22,589 nucleotides of DNA from Methanomicrobiales archaeon (GCA_012523385.1 JAAYIO010000002.1:1-22589); one strand, 5' to 3'; positions 6,836 to 15,382 are shown, counted from the first letter of the stretch. The notes: generated by a model not told the origin, from the letters alone. A program made the numbers and translations.

Positions 6836-8314
6836 TGCCCTGCTTTTTGCGTCCGCCACCCCCCCTGTTGCAATGGCAATAAGTGTCGGTATGTCAAGTG
6901 ACATCTCATACTGCCGTGCAATATCTTCATACACAGCATCATCATAGAGGGTCCTTGCAGAAACATCAGGAATGTATTCTGCTCCTTTTTTCTCTGAAAG
7001 GTATGACAGAAGCGCGTGTACCGCGGTTATGTTCAGGAACAGGCCATGCATGTGCGTTCCAAACACCTGCCCGTCATCAGAAACAGCTCCCTCACCCTCA
7101 AATGCTCTTCTGGAGTGCCCGACTGATGTTTCTCCCGTGTGTATTTCATATCCGCTGACAGGCCCCATTCTCTGGAGGATGGGGGAATGACTCAGGGGAG
7201 TACGGGTGACCTGAACGGTTGTATGTTCACAATCTGAGAATGTTGTTGTGATATTCAGGAGTCCAAGACCCTGATATGTTTCTTTAGGTGACTCATGACC
7301 TAAATCCACGATTTTATCGCCGATCATCTGATATCCGCCGCATATCCCGATGATGGGGATGCCTGCATCACGTGCGGCACAGATCTGTTTTGCAGCCCCT
7401 GAATCATACAGATGCTGGAGATCATCGATGGTGTTTTTTGTGCTTGGTATGATGATGCAGTCAAATGCTAAGAGAGGTGTTCCAGGCTTGACATATTCAA
7501 CACGAGCATGCTGCTCTAAAAGTTCAAAGTCGGTGAAATTTGATATCTTTGGCAGATAAATGACGGCGATTCTGATACCGGTATTTTTAGTTATTTTATC
7601 GTTTATCGAAAGAGAATCCTCACTTGGCAGGCGAATATCAAAATAAGGGATTACGCCAAGAACAGGAATGCCTGATTTCTCTTCCAGTATTTTTTTGCCA
7701 TCCTCAAAAAGCCGCTCGTCACCACGGAATTTGTTGATAATAATCCCCTTTACGTTTTGGCGGACATCATCAGGGAGAAGCATCAGGGTTCCCAGCACTT
7801 GAGCAAAGACACCTCCCCGCTCGATATCTGCGACGAGAATAATGGGAAGACTGAGATTTTGTGCAAGGAGAATGTTTGCAATATCGCGGTCGTAGAGGTT
7901 GCATTCAGCAGCTCCCCCTGCACCTTCAATCACAATCATTTCATGGGCATCCTGTAAGGTCCAGAATGCCCGAAGTGCAATCGATAAGAGATAGCTGGTT
8001 TGGGTATAATATTCCCGAATCTGGACATCACGAAATGGCTTGCCCAAAAGGATGATCTGTGATTCACCATCTCCTTTAGGTTTCAGGAGTATGGGATTCA
8101 TCTCTGCAGACGGCATGACCCTTGCTGCCAGTGCCTGCACTGCCTGAGCAATACCTATCTCATCGCCTGATGGAGTTACATATGAGTTCAGGCCCATATT
8201 CTGGGATTTGAATGGAGCAACCCGGTATCCACAGTTTGAAAGAATCCGGCATATTGCTGTTGTCGTAATACTTTTTCCAACGTGGGAAGCAGTTCCGAGA
8301 ATCATCAGGGACAT
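6809..8314 (-). CDS. cobQ: Cobyric acid synthase (CobQ/CbiP)
   Basis: Glutamine-dependent amidotransferase that amidates four side chains (b, d, e, g) of adenosylcobyrinic acid a,c-diamide to give cobyric acid in corrinoid synthesis. Methanogens need corrinoids for the methyltransferase Mtr. The 501-residue protein has the expected two parts. The N-terminal ATP-binding domain begins with P-loop GTASHVGKS (7-15) and includes KSQNMGLNSYVT and VIEGAGGAAE. The C-terminal class I glutaminase-like domain has the nucleophile in GICGGYQ (Cys325) and the His motif GTHMHGLF (421-423 region). Length is normal for the family. It is a single gene here, divergent from aIF1. No cobalamin riboswitch is visible upstream. 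Confidence 0.96.
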   Translation of the reverse strand: MSLMILGTASHVGKSITTTAICRILSNCGYRVAPFKSQNMGLNSYVTPSGDEIGIAQAVQALAARVMPSAEMNPILLKPKGDGESQIILLGKPFRDVQIREYYTQTSYLLSIALRAFWTLQDAHEMIVIEGAGGAAECNLYDRDIANILLAQNLSLPIILVADIERGGVFAQVLGTLMLLPDDVRQNVKGIIINKFRGDERLFEDGKKILEEKSGIPVLGVIPYFDIRLPSEDSLSINDKITKNTGIRIAVIYLPKISNFTDFELLEQHARVEYVKPGTPLLAFDCIIIPSTKNTIDDLQHLYDSGAAKQICAARDAGIPIIGICGGYQMIGDKIVDLGHESPKETYQGLGLLNITTTFSDCEHTTVQVTRTPLSHSPILQRMGPVSGYEIHTGETSVGHSRRAFEGEGAVSDDGQVFGTHMHGLFLNITAVHALLSYLSEKKGAEYIPDVSARTLYDDAVYEDIARQYEMSLDIPTLIAIATGGVADAKSRASANDVHDT

Positions 8315-8372
8315 ATATGATATCGTATTTCATCTCTATACGGTAAATTATTTTGATTCAATTCAGAGAATA

Positions 8373-8409
8373 AGGAATGGATAATCCGTCCATGTTTGAT
8401 TCCATTCCT
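8373..8409. repeat. 9-bp inverted repeat between cobQ and aIF1 genes
   Basis: AGGAATGGA at 8373-8381 and its exact reverse complement TCCATTCCT at 8401-8409, separated by 19 nt. It lies in the 164-bp divergent region between cobQ (start 8314) and aIF1 (8479). It could be an operator or an RNA hairpin; the long loop makes a terminator unlikely. No binding protein is known from the sequence. Confidence 0.5.
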
Positions 8410-8445
8410 AAATGAATGACCCCTGATTCAGAAATTCATGCCAAC

Positions 8446-8455
8446 AAATAAATAA
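8446..8455 (+). promoter_or_regulatory. Possible TATA element for aIF1
   Basis: AAATAAATAA lies about 25-30 bp before the aIF1 start region, a distance suited to an archaeal TATA box. It is weak in sequence and the call is tentative. Confidence 0.3.
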
Positions 8456-8478
8456 GCTAAGCATGAAGGTACATGGTA

Positions 8479-8784
8479 ATGACTGGAGGTATATGTCCAA
8501 AATGCGGACTGCCCAACGAGCTCTGTATCTGTGAGGAAGTAGCCAAAGAACAGCAGCAGATTAATGTTAAGATAAACAGGCGCCGGTATGGCAAAGAGGT
8601 CACCGTGATCGATGGCCTTGATCCATATGACATTGATCTGGACGAATTGCAGAAGTATCTCAAAGGCAAACTAGCCTGCGGAGGTACGGTAAAGGGTAAT
8701 TCAATTGAGCTGCAGGGGAACCATCGCGAACGGGTGAAGAAACTCCTTCTTGATAAAGGATATAAGCTTGATAATATCAGCTAA
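8479..8784 (+). CDS. Translation initiation factor aIF1 (SUI1 family)
   Basis: Archaeal homologue of eIF1, which binds the small ribosomal subunit near the P site and enforces start-codon accuracy. The 101-residue product has an N-terminal Cys module, ICPKCGLPNELCICEE (Cys6, 9, 16, 18), seen in archaeal members, then the SUI1 fold with GKEVTVIDGLDP, LKGKLACGGTVKG and the C-terminal helix HRERVKKLLLDKGYKL. I prefer the ATG at 8479 because GAAGGT upstream gives about 8 nt spacing. The ATG two codons earlier (8473) is only 2-3 nt from it. The gene stands alone and ends in a T-rich terminator. Confidence 0.95.
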   Translation: MTGGICPKCGLPNELCICEEVAKEQQQINVKINRRRYGKEVTVIDGLDPYDIDLDELQKYLKGKLACGGTVKGNSIELQGNHRERVKKLLLDKGYKLDNIS

Positions 8785-8828
8785 TCTTTTTTTATTATTT
8801 TGAGCTTTTTTTAAAAAAATAGGTTTTT
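8785..8828. terminator. Bidirectional T/A-tract terminator
   Basis: After the aIF1 stop come T7 (8787-8793) and T7 (8806-8812), directly followed by A7 (8813-8819). On the minus strand the A7 and A-rich stretch after the tadC stop provide T-runs for the convergent operon. Archaeal intrinsic terminators are U-tracts without an obligatory hairpin, so this 44-bp spacer can serve both sides. Confidence 0.7.
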
Positions 8829-9830
8829 TCAGATAAATAATCTGAATGCAGCCCATCCAATGATTACCATAACTACAGAGTACTTTAGCCCTGCAACTGC
8901 ACTTCCCTCACCCATCTGTCCTGCGACAAGACCTGAGAAAAATGCCTGAATTACCGATGCATGCAGGAAAAGTCTGCGGTAAAAATCCATATCAATGGCC
9001 GACCCAAATGATGCACCGCTTCCTGACGAAGCCGCTCCTGCCTCTGCCATTGTCGTCAGGAACGTTCCTGTCATCACGGCAATCACAAAGAGAAAGACCA
9101 TGTACGAAATGAGCACGATAATAACATAGATCATCATGTTATTGTGGCGTTCAGTTTCGAGATTGATAAATTCAAAACTGTCATTTGCCGCTGCAAGCAG
9201 GACTTCACTCACATCACCACCTGCACGACTTGCTTTTGCGATGAGATCAACCGACCTCCGTGCAAGTGGTGTGCCGATTCGTTCCCCAAACTGGTAGATT
9301 GCATCGACAAAGGGAATGTTCCATGACATCTCTGCGTCAAGTTTTTTGATATGCGGAGTAAGGTGACCATATTCACCATCTGAAACAACGTGAATCGCAT
9401 TGGGGAGGGTCATCCCGCTTTCATTCATTCCTGCAACGTCACGGAAGAAATTAGGGAGAGATATATTGAGATTTCTCATCCTCATTGAGTATTTTAGGTC
9501 CAGATATGCAAGGGGAATCGATGCAATCAGCACTGCCAAAAGGAAATAATCATCAATACCGGTTGTTGTCAGTGCAAGATATACTCCGTAATTGCTTACC
9601 TGAATGACAAGTCCGATAACAAAGACAATAATGGCAACAGGTATCGTGACGATGAGAATATTTTCCGGTTTTTCTGTGAGCACCTCAATGGGATGGTTTA
9701 TAAATCTTCCAAATCCCTCTTCAGAACGGCGCCGTTCTTCTATCCGTGAAAATATATCTTTTTCGTCAAGGATTTCCTGTGGTTCTTCCTGTGGATTATC
9801 CTCCGGTTTTTTTGTACCAAATAGCTTCAT
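8829..9830 (-). CDS. TadC-like type II/IV secretion membrane protein (second copy)
   Basis: Inner-membrane platform protein of the GspF/TadC superfamily, expected to dock the secretion ATPase and guide pilin assembly. The 333 residues include a hydrophilic acidic N-terminus (1-55), TM segments near 58-77 and 94-111, the cytoplasmic T2SSF-type helical domain (about 120-225, with LPNFFRDVAGMNESGMTLPNAI and SRAGGDVSEVLLAA), and TM segments near 231-258, 287-305 and 314-333. A long Gly/Ser/Ala loop (264-279) precedes the last part. The ATG is one base after the stop of the previous tadC-like gene, whose end contains a perfect GGAGGTG Shine-Dalgarno. This is the last gene of the operon before the terminator. 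Confidence 0.9.
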   Translation of the reverse strand: MKLFGTKKPEDNPQEEPQEILDEKDIFSRIEERRRSEEGFGRFINHPIEVLTEKPENILIVTIPVAIIVFVIGLVIQVSNYGVYLALTTTGIDDYFLLAVLIASIPLAYLDLKYSMRMRNLNISLPNFFRDVAGMNESGMTLPNAIHVVSDGEYGHLTPHIKKLDAEMSWNIPFVDAIYQFGERIGTPLARRSVDLIAKASRAGGDVSEVLLAAANDSFEFINLETERHNNMMIYVIIVLISYMVFLFVIAVMTGTFLTTMAEAGAASSGSGASFGSAIDMDFYRRLFLHASVIQAFFSGLVAGQMGEGSAVAGLKYSVVMVIIGWAAFRLFI

Positions 9831-9831
9831 T

Positions 9832-10755
9832 TTACACCTCCGGAGTCATTGAACTGATAAGAATCACAAACATAATACTACCCAGGGGAATTATCGCATA
9901 TATCACTGCATAGAGAAACAGCGGATCTGTTTCCCCACTGATTGTTGACATAATCGACTGAAGGATGATGAGAAAGAGCGTCCCTGCAACGAGCGCTGTC
10001 ACGTATGATTCTGAGATTAATGCCAGCACTTCCAGGAAATTTTTCTGCTCCATCCGATTCTCCCGGGTGTATTGTTCTGACTTTGTGCGGAAATATTCCG
10101 TTAGATTACTTCCTGCTGAAATACTTGCAGATGCACCCTGAAGGAATTCACGCATTCTGGCACTTGGCGTATACTGACCAGCAATTCTTAAAGCGTCAAG
10201 GAGATCTTTTCCAAAGATATCAATTTCGCGTGCGATATACCGCGCTTCAACGGCACTTTCCCCGTATATCTTGCTCTCACCGAGGAGACGGAATACTTCT
10301 GCCGGAGTAATGCCTGCCGTTGACATCGCCGTGATATAATTAATTGCGTATGGAAGCGTTGCATCAATATTTCTTTTTCGTTCGCCTACCAGGATTCCCG
10401 GATACATAAGAAATAATGCGTAGGTAATTCCCCCAAATATGAGCAGGGAGACAACCATTACAATTATGCCACCGATTAATGCCTTGAAGGGATTCAGAGC
10501 GACAATGAAGTCAGGCATGCTTCCGTAATACATAATACGGTCAGGCAGGCGTAAAGCATAGGTAAAAAATCCAATGAGGACACCGAATACTAATCCGACA
10601 AGGGCCGAGGTGACATATGCAGTTGAAAGATATGCTTCAAATGGTACCGTCATTCTTGCACGCATCATATCATTGCGTAAAATAAGAAAGTCGTCCCGTT
10701 TTTCTTTCAGGCGATTTCCGATAAGATTGAAACAAAATCTCTGATAACTATTCAT
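9832..10755 (-). CDS. TadC-like type II/IV secretion membrane protein (first copy)
   Basis: 307-residue GspF/TadC-type platform protein, partner of the ATPase encoded just upstream. Predicted layout: basic N-terminus, TM segments near 44-68 and 91-117, cytoplasmic T2SSF domain about 125-245 (RNIDATLPYAINYITAMSTA, AGITPAEVFRLLGESKIYGE, GSNLTEYFRTKSEQY), TM segments near 250-270 and 278-302. I start at the ATG at 10755, which has AGGAGTGAT 5-13 nt upstream, rather than the TTG at 10773. The ATG overlaps the ATPase stop by 8 nt (ATGAATAG), consistent with coupled expression. Two different TadC-like proteins in tandem suggest a hetero-oligomeric platform, as in Tad TadB/TadC systems. Confidence 0.9.
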   Translation of the reverse strand: MNSYQRFCFNLIGNRLKEKRDDFLILRNDMMRARMTVPFEAYLSTAYVTSALVGLVFGVLIGFFTYALRLPDRIMYYGSMPDFIVALNPFKALIGGIIVMVVSLLIFGGITYALFLMYPGILVGERKRNIDATLPYAINYITAMSTAGITPAEVFRLLGESKIYGESAVEARYIAREIDIFGKDLLDALRIAGQYTPSARMREFLQGASASISAGSNLTEYFRTKSEQYTRENRMEQKNFLEVLALISESYVTALVAGTLFLIILQSIMSTISGETDPLFLYAVIYAIIPLGSIMFVILISSMTPEV

Positions 10756-13693
10756 AAAGATCACTCCTGACAAGCTCCATCACGCTTTCTGGATTACGAT
10801 AATAGGAGAGCAGCACTTTTCCAACCTCCTGGAAGTGTCGAATCTTCTTTAATCGCATCCACTCCAGAATTTCCTGACGGCGTTTTAGTTCTTCCCGCAT
10901 GCGGGCGTCGTTCCATCCTTTCCCTTCCATGATGTCTTCCAGAATGTAGGATTTTCCGGAGAACCGGATTTCATCGGTGGCTGCATTCCATTTAAAGACT
11001 TCATTGGTGATCAGTTCATTCGTTCGGGGGTCGATATCGAGGATCTCAATCAGTGTTTTATTGCGTCTGATTCTCTGACCGCCAAATCGTGCCTGAACCT
11101 GAATGCTCACCAGATCAAGGGCACTGAGCATATTACGAGGTACATTCATGGGGGGGTTTTCAAACCGGTGAACGACACTGGCAACAGAGTCTGCGTGTGT
11201 CGTTGCGTAGGTTACGTGACCCGTACTCATGGCCTGGAAGAGGGTCTGTGCCTCTTTTCCACGCACTTCACCCACAAGGATATATTCGGGGCGTTGACGG
11301 AGTGCTGCGCGAAGCAGTTCATACATGTCAATTGAGCCCTTCCCGTCCTTGTCAAATGATTCCCGGGTAATCGATGGGATCCAGTTTTTATGGGGAAGCT
11401 TGAGTTCACGGGTATCTTCAAGCGTGACAATCTTTGCCAGAGGGGGAATGAAGAGTGAGATTGCATTCAGGGATGTGGTCTTTCCTGATGCCGTTCCTCC
11501 TGCAAAAATACAGGATTTACCGTTCTCTACTGCAAGCCACAGAAATGCAACTGAAAGGGGAGAATAGGTGCCCCACTCAATGAGATCGGTTGGAGTAATC
11601 GGTTCGTCCTTAAATTTACGGATGGTAAATGTGGAACCATGGGCTGTTACTTCAAAACCCAGAGTCATCTGAATACGTGACCCGTCTGCCATCGTTGCAT
11701 CAAGCATCGGTTCGGCGATTGAGATATACTTCCCTGCACGCTGGGCAAGCTTAGTAACAAACGAATCCAGATCTTCAGCGCGTGTGTATACGAGATTTGT
11801 CTGGATGGATTCATAATTTGAATGGTACACAAATAATGGAGCATTGATCCCATCACAGGAAATATCCTCAATATATTTGTCATGCATGATGGCGTCAATA
11901 CGTCCGTCTCCGATGAAATTCTTGTGAATATGATAAAGAATTTTTTCTCGTGAGATCGGGGCGAGTTTTATGCCGTAATCAAAGATAATATGGTCAACTG
12001 CATCTGTCAGGATAGCGCATGCACGCTCTTTTGTGAGGTCCTTGGTGTTGATGTCCAGCGTCTCAAACAATCGCTCTGTCAGTTCCTGCACCAGTAAATT
12101 TTCCCCATCAGAGAGTTCCGGTTCGATTACGGTGTAAAGATACTCGTGAGTGTTATGGTTGAATATGATGCGTATGTAAGCATACGGTTCATTCACCGGA
12201 TATAATTCAATCTCTTCTATTCCGTCATCAGTGCTTTGCGGGATATTGACGAGGGATCCATGAATTGCGGGGTCGTAATTGATTGATTTCCCCATAATTC
12301 TTCCGAACAGACCCTGACCGATTTTTTTCTTTTTTCCGTCAAGTTCTTTTGTTTCTTCAGGGGTACTTTCCGTCTGTTTCAGTTTAGACAGGTCCAGTTT
12401 GTCTACATCTCCTCCTACAATTCCATCCAGTGCAGCTAAGATCTCTTTTCGGTTATCCATCTCAAAATTATATGCACGGTCCGAGAGGTGGAAATCCTCA
12501 AGATCCAGTTCTGCGCCACCTGAGAGAATCAAGTCCGAATAACTTGCCGCTTCTTCTGCACTGATGATTCCGCCTTTTTTTCTCCATTCCTTCGTTGGAG
12601 GTACTGAAGAGGATTCTGTAGTGTCTGGTTTGATTTTGATATCTTCTTTGCGGATTTTTTTATTCCCTTCAATTGAAACCTCTTCAATTATCCGCGTGAT
12701 TCTGGTTGTAGAGTTTTTGGATGGGGTGCTTTCATCAGGTTCCGCCTCATCATATGCTTCATCATACACATCCACCAGTCCGTCAATGAAATCATCCGAC
12801 TCTAGTTGTGAGGATATTCCCTTGTCTGAGGTTTCTGAATGTTGTATGTCTCGGATAAGAGAGTCAATGTTTCCGCTTGGGACCCTCTGTGATCTGTCAC
12901 TAATATAATCCGTCTCCAGAGTTCCCTCTCTGTTCGTCAGCAATTGATTGATGATTCTGTCAATCTTCTTTCCAGTTTCATTCTCTGACATCTCCTCATA
13001 ATCATCTTCGGCTGAGACGTTCGTATCCTCCTGGATGTCGGCAATGAGTGAACTGAGATGACTGCTTTTGGTATATGCGATACCTTCCGGCACTTCATCA
13101 GAGATTTTTCCGGGTGGCTTATTTTGAATAGACTGGATGAGTGAATTAAGGTGTGACCGGGATTCTTGTTCGTCTTCGAGGTCATCGGGCATTTCATCGG
13201 ATGGGTCTTCCAGGAATTCTTCAGCTACCAATGTGAAAGAAGCGTTCTCATCTCTCGGTTTCAGTTCATTCAGACCCTGTTTCTCTTCTGATTTGCTACG
13301 GATTTCAGCAATTATGTCCCCGAGACTGACTTCTTTAGCGACTGTTTCGGACTGGCTGGATAGTGGCGCTCTCTCCTGTGCCAAGGATTGTTCCGAAGGT
13401 TTGTTGCTATCATCCTTTATTTCACTCATCTTCCGGACGTCGGCGAGCAGGTCTCCAAGAGTTTCATTTGGGCGGGCAAAATCTAAAATATCATTAATAT
13501 CCGTTATTTGATCCGGTTTGGTGGTGGTATTTTCGGCATCAGAAACAATCTCAGTTTCATCCGCTATGTCGATTGCTTCATCTTCGGCAGGGATGATCTG
13601 ACCCATCTCTTCATTAGAAGAAACAGCATTATTGGTCTCTTTCTCTTTCTGCCCACGACGCAATCCGCCGAAAAACGATTTTTTTTCTTCCAT
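10748..13693 (-). CDS. Type II/IV secretion (Tad/GspE-type) ATPase with long acidic N-terminal extension
   Basis: Hexameric secretion ATPase predicted to power pilus assembly or secretion. I use the ATG at 13693 (981 residues) because GAGGT lies 7 nt upstream; the TTG at 13714 is an alternative. The catalytic C-terminal half has Walker A GGTASGKTT (732-740), an Asp box TLEDTREL (757-764), Walker B YILVGEVRG (804-812) and a His box HVTYATTHADS (826-836). A GspE-type N-domain precedes it (about 495-700, with GRIDAIMHDKYIEDISCDG). Residues 1 to about 480 are acidic, low in complexity and unusual for the family; they carry about nine copies of a short hydrophobic motif (reported separately). It lies between the beta-sandwich protein and two TadC-like genes. 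Confidence 0.93.
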   Translation of the reverse strand: MEEKKSFFGGLRRGQKEKETNNAVSSNEEMGQIIPAEDEAIDIADETEIVSDAENTTTKPDQITDINDILDFARPNETLGDLLADVRKMSEIKDDSNKPSEQSLAQERAPLSSQSETVAKEVSLGDIIAEIRSKSEEKQGLNELKPRDENASFTLVAEEFLEDPSDEMPDDLEDEQESRSHLNSLIQSIQNKPPGKISDEVPEGIAYTKSSHLSSLIADIQEDTNVSAEDDYEEMSENETGKKIDRIINQLLTNREGTLETDYISDRSQRVPSGNIDSLIRDIQHSETSDKGISSQLESDDFIDGLVDVYDEAYDEAEPDESTPSKNSTTRITRIIEEVSIEGNKKIRKEDIKIKPDTTESSSVPPTKEWRKKGGIISAEEAASYSDLILSGGAELDLEDFHLSDRAYNFEMDNRKEILAALDGIVGGDVDKLDLSKLKQTESTPEETKELDGKKKKIGQGLFGRIMGKSINYDPAIHGSLVNIPQSTDDGIEEIELYPVNEPYAYIRIIFNHNTHEYLYTVIEPELSDGENLLVQELTERLFETLDINTKDLTKERACAILTDAVDHIIFDYGIKLAPISREKILYHIHKNFIGDGRIDAIMHDKYIEDISCDGINAPLFVYHSNYESIQTNLVYTRAEDLDSFVTKLAQRAGKYISIAEPMLDATMADGSRIQMTLGFEVTAHGSTFTIRKFKDEPITPTDLIEWGTYSPLSVAFLWLAVENGKSCIFAGGTASGKTTSLNAISLFIPPLAKIVTLEDTRELKLPHKNWIPSITRESFDKDGKGSIDMYELLRAALRQRPEYILVGEVRGKEAQTLFQAMSTGHVTYATTHADSVASVVHRFENPPMNVPRNMLSALDLVSIQVQARFGGQRIRRNKTLIEILDIDPRTNELITNEVFKWNAATDEIRFSGKSYILEDIMEGKGWNDARMREELKRRQEILEWMRLKKIRHFQEVGKVLLSYYRNPESVMELVRSDLYE
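12671..13498 (-). repeat. Coding repeat: about nine short amphipathic motifs in the ATPase N-terminus
   Basis: Residues 66-341 of the ATPase contain repeated motifs fitting [LI]xx[LIV][LIV]xx[ILV], often followed by Q or R. Examples: LGDLLADVRK (79), LGDIIAEIRS (124), LNSLIQSIQN (182), LSSLIADIQE (213), IDRIINQLLT (244), IDSLIRDIQH (276), IDGLVDVYD (303), ITRIIEEVSI (332); INDILDFARP (66) is a weaker copy. Acidic, Ser/Glu/Asp-rich linkers separate them. Several copies are about 31 residues apart. The repeats are seen directly; a docking function is inference. Confidence 0.75.
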
Positions 13694-13703
13694 CTCTTCA
13701 ACC

Positions 13704-14315
13704 TCAAATTTCAATTACGGTATCAATCAATTCATCATTGAATTCAATCCTGAACTTGTGAATTGTGCCTGCCCTGTCCTCAACAATGCAATCATATACG
13801 CCTTGTGTGAGTTTGAATGCCACATTTCCATCCGGCCCGGCAATTTCGCTCAGCAGAAGTTGTCTCCCTTTCCTCATGGAAACTCTTGCCCCCGCAAGTG
13901 GTTGACCACCCGATACTATCTGGAGTCTGATGATACCTCTTCCCTTTCTCTGTTCCCCTATTTCCGGGAGCCTTTCCAGACGACTATTATTAATGTGACC
14001 TTTATCGTATATTCTGCATCCGACAGCCACTGATTCTGCAATAGATTTTTCAGTCAGGTATGTTTTAAATTTTAATGATTTATCGAGTAAATAAATTGCC
14101 TTATCGCCATAGAGGTTTCCGTCTTTTCCCAAAACGGCTGCACCTTCAACGACTCCATCGATAACAATGAGTAAATGCTTATCTCTCCCTCCATCAGATA
14201 CTGCAAGTCCGGATTTTCCAGAAGTGCTCATCTTTTCGATGAGTTCTTCTGACGTATATTCCCCGGCATACTGTGCGTTTTCAACCGCACGTTCTATCTC
14301 ATTTTCAATTTCCAT
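13704..14315 (-). CDS. Two-domain protein: roadblock-neighbour N-domain plus C-terminal beta-sandwich
   Basis: 203-residue predicted cytoplasmic protein of unknown function. Its N-terminal part (about 20-95) resembles the N-terminal domain of the neighbouring 222-residue protein: both have a SEELIE/FKELIE start, a hydrophobic KHLLIVIDGVVEGAA strand-turn, a GDKAIYLL-type helix, and further strands. It is also broadly like PATAN/DUF2226-type domains. The C-terminal part (about 127-203) reads as an Ig-like/CNA-B-like beta-sandwich: IIRLQIVSGGQPLAGARVSM, then GPDGNVAFKLTQGVYDCIVE, as in carboxypeptidase-regulatory-like domains. A GGTGA Shine-Dalgarno precedes the ATG at 14315. The end of the gene holds the ATPase Shine-Dalgarno. 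There is no signal peptide. Domain assignments are by eye. Confidence 0.75.
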   Translation of the reverse strand: MEIENEIERAVENAQYAGEYTSEELIEKMSTSGKSGLAVSDGGRDKHLLIVIDGVVEGAAVLGKDGNLYGDKAIYLLDKSLKFKTYLTEKSIAESVAVGCRIYDKGHINNSRLERLPEIGEQRKGRGIIRLQIVSGGQPLAGARVSMRKGRQLLLSEIAGPDGNVAFKLTQGVYDCIVEDRAGTIHKFRIEFNDELIDTVIEI

Positions 14316-14347
14316 CTGATCTTCACCCCACTTGTACCATGGCTATA

Positions 14348-15016
14348 TCACTGCGTCTGTACTCCTTTTATTGCAAGACGGATAAGGCCAAGGTTTGCGT
14401 CTGTTGAGGTTAGTACTACCAGATACAGATCCCCAAATGGTGCAAGGATGCATTTACCCTGCGGCGTTTCAAGAATGATCTGTTCAAGGATGCCAATTCC
14501 AAGGTCCTCTGAAATCCTTGCACCAGCGCGAAGAAGGTCTTCAGCAATTGCTGCTGCATGCTCAAAATCACCGTCACCCTTTGAAATAATGGGAAAACCT
14601 TCATAAAATGATGAAACTGCAATAACTCCGGGTTGCCGTAAAACCCTTTCAAGCTTTTCTTCTTCTGAAAGAGCCGCCACCTCTTCATCGGGAAGAGACT
14701 TATAATCGACAAGCCATTTGTTCTGGATTGCATGAGTAATTATCTCTCTTAGTTCTGGTTCATTGTAGTGAGAGATCGTATACTCAAAAAATGGTTGGTC
14801 TCTAAAAAAAATTATCGCATCATTTCCTTTCAGTTCGGTTTCATTCTCATTGTACTGAGCAATTGCGGGCACTCCATTCTCGATCAGGAGATATCCCTCT
14901 CCATTTGATCCTCGTGCAGTAACTCCCGCTATTATTTGCCCGGTGAACTCAATCAGTTCTTTAAAGGAACCCTTGATATTTGCAACTTCTCTACCTTCCG
15001 GAAGCATGGTAATCAC
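14348..15016 (-). CDS. Protein with C-terminal roadblock/LC7 domain
   Basis: 222-residue protein, likely a regulatory scaffold. The N-terminal domain (13-100) is of the kind shared with the next gene: FKELIEFTG, GYLLIENGVPAIAQY, GNDAIIFFRDQ. The C-terminal domain (120-217) has roadblock/LC7 features: LERVLRQPGVIAVSSFYEGF, AAAIAEDLLRAGARI, TPQGKCILAPFGDLYLVVL and the closing NLGLIRLAI helix. Roadblock proteins dimerise and, in bacteria (MglB), act on Ras-like GTPases such as MglA. No GTPase gene lies nearby. The GTG at 15016 overlaps the upstream stop (GTGA). The ATG at 15007 is an alternative; neither has a good Shine-Dalgarno. Confidence 0.82.
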   Translation of the reverse strand: MITMLPEGREVANIKGSFKELIEFTGQIIAGVTARGSNGEGYLLIENGVPAIAQYNENETELKGNDAIIFFRDQPFFEYTISHYNEPELREIITHAIQNKWLVDYKSLPDEEVAALSEEEKLERVLRQPGVIAVSSFYEGFPIISKGDGDFEHAAAIAEDLLRAGARISEDLGIGILEQIILETPQGKCILAPFGDLYLVVLTSTDANLGLIRLAIKGVQTQ

Positions 15017-15360
15017 AGTGCGGCAGTGATTCTATCACGGTTTTTCTTGAGTTCGTACCGGATTCTTCCAATGTTCACGTCCTTTTCTGCGACAATTGCA
15101 ATGAGTTCGTCCTGAGAGAGTGGTGAAAGGAGAATTGGTCCGTTTTCGCACTCCACAAGCATCTGGATCATCTCTCCCTGACCAAGTTCTGCACCCATTG
15201 CTTCAGAGGTTCCCATACCGGTAGAAGCCATTGCACCGAGCGCTTCAGTGTCAATATCCCCTTTCTCTGCACTCTCTATAACAAACCCGTCCCTTCCGAC
15301 TACAACCGCTGCTACAATCCCGTCCAGCCTGAGGAACTCCATTAATATTGATTTAAGCAT
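15013..15360 (-). CDS. Roadblock/LC7 domain protein
   Basis: 115-residue single-domain roadblock/LC7 protein. Features: LMEFLRLDGIVAAVVVGRDG at the start, a helix EALGAMASTGMGTSEAMGAE, then IQMLVECENGPILLSPLS and LIAIVAEKDVNIGRIRYELK, the usual helix-strand-helix-strand-helix order of MglB-like proteins. I start at the ATG at 15360, with GGTG about 8 nt upstream, in preference to the GTG at 15372. It follows the hydrogenase large subunit gene by only 22 bp and overlaps the next gene by 4 nt, linking the hydrogenase block to the pilus block. It could form a heterodimer with the roadblock domain of the next protein (inference). Confidence 0.88.
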   Translation of the reverse strand: MLKSILMEFLRLDGIVAAVVVGRDGFVIESAEKGDIDTEALGAMASTGMGTSEAMGAELGQGEMIQMLVECENGPILLSPLSQDELIAIVAEKDVNIGRIRYELKKNRDRITAAL

Positions 15361-15382
15361 TTTTAACACCACATTCCGTATT

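Noticed and set aside
8806..8819. T7A7 palindrome as an operator
   Set aside because: Its position between two convergent stop codons fits terminator U-tracts better.
12564..13741. Plus-strand open frames opposite the ATPase N-terminus
   Set aside because: They are serine-rich reflections of the acidic repeats on the other strand and lack initiation signals.
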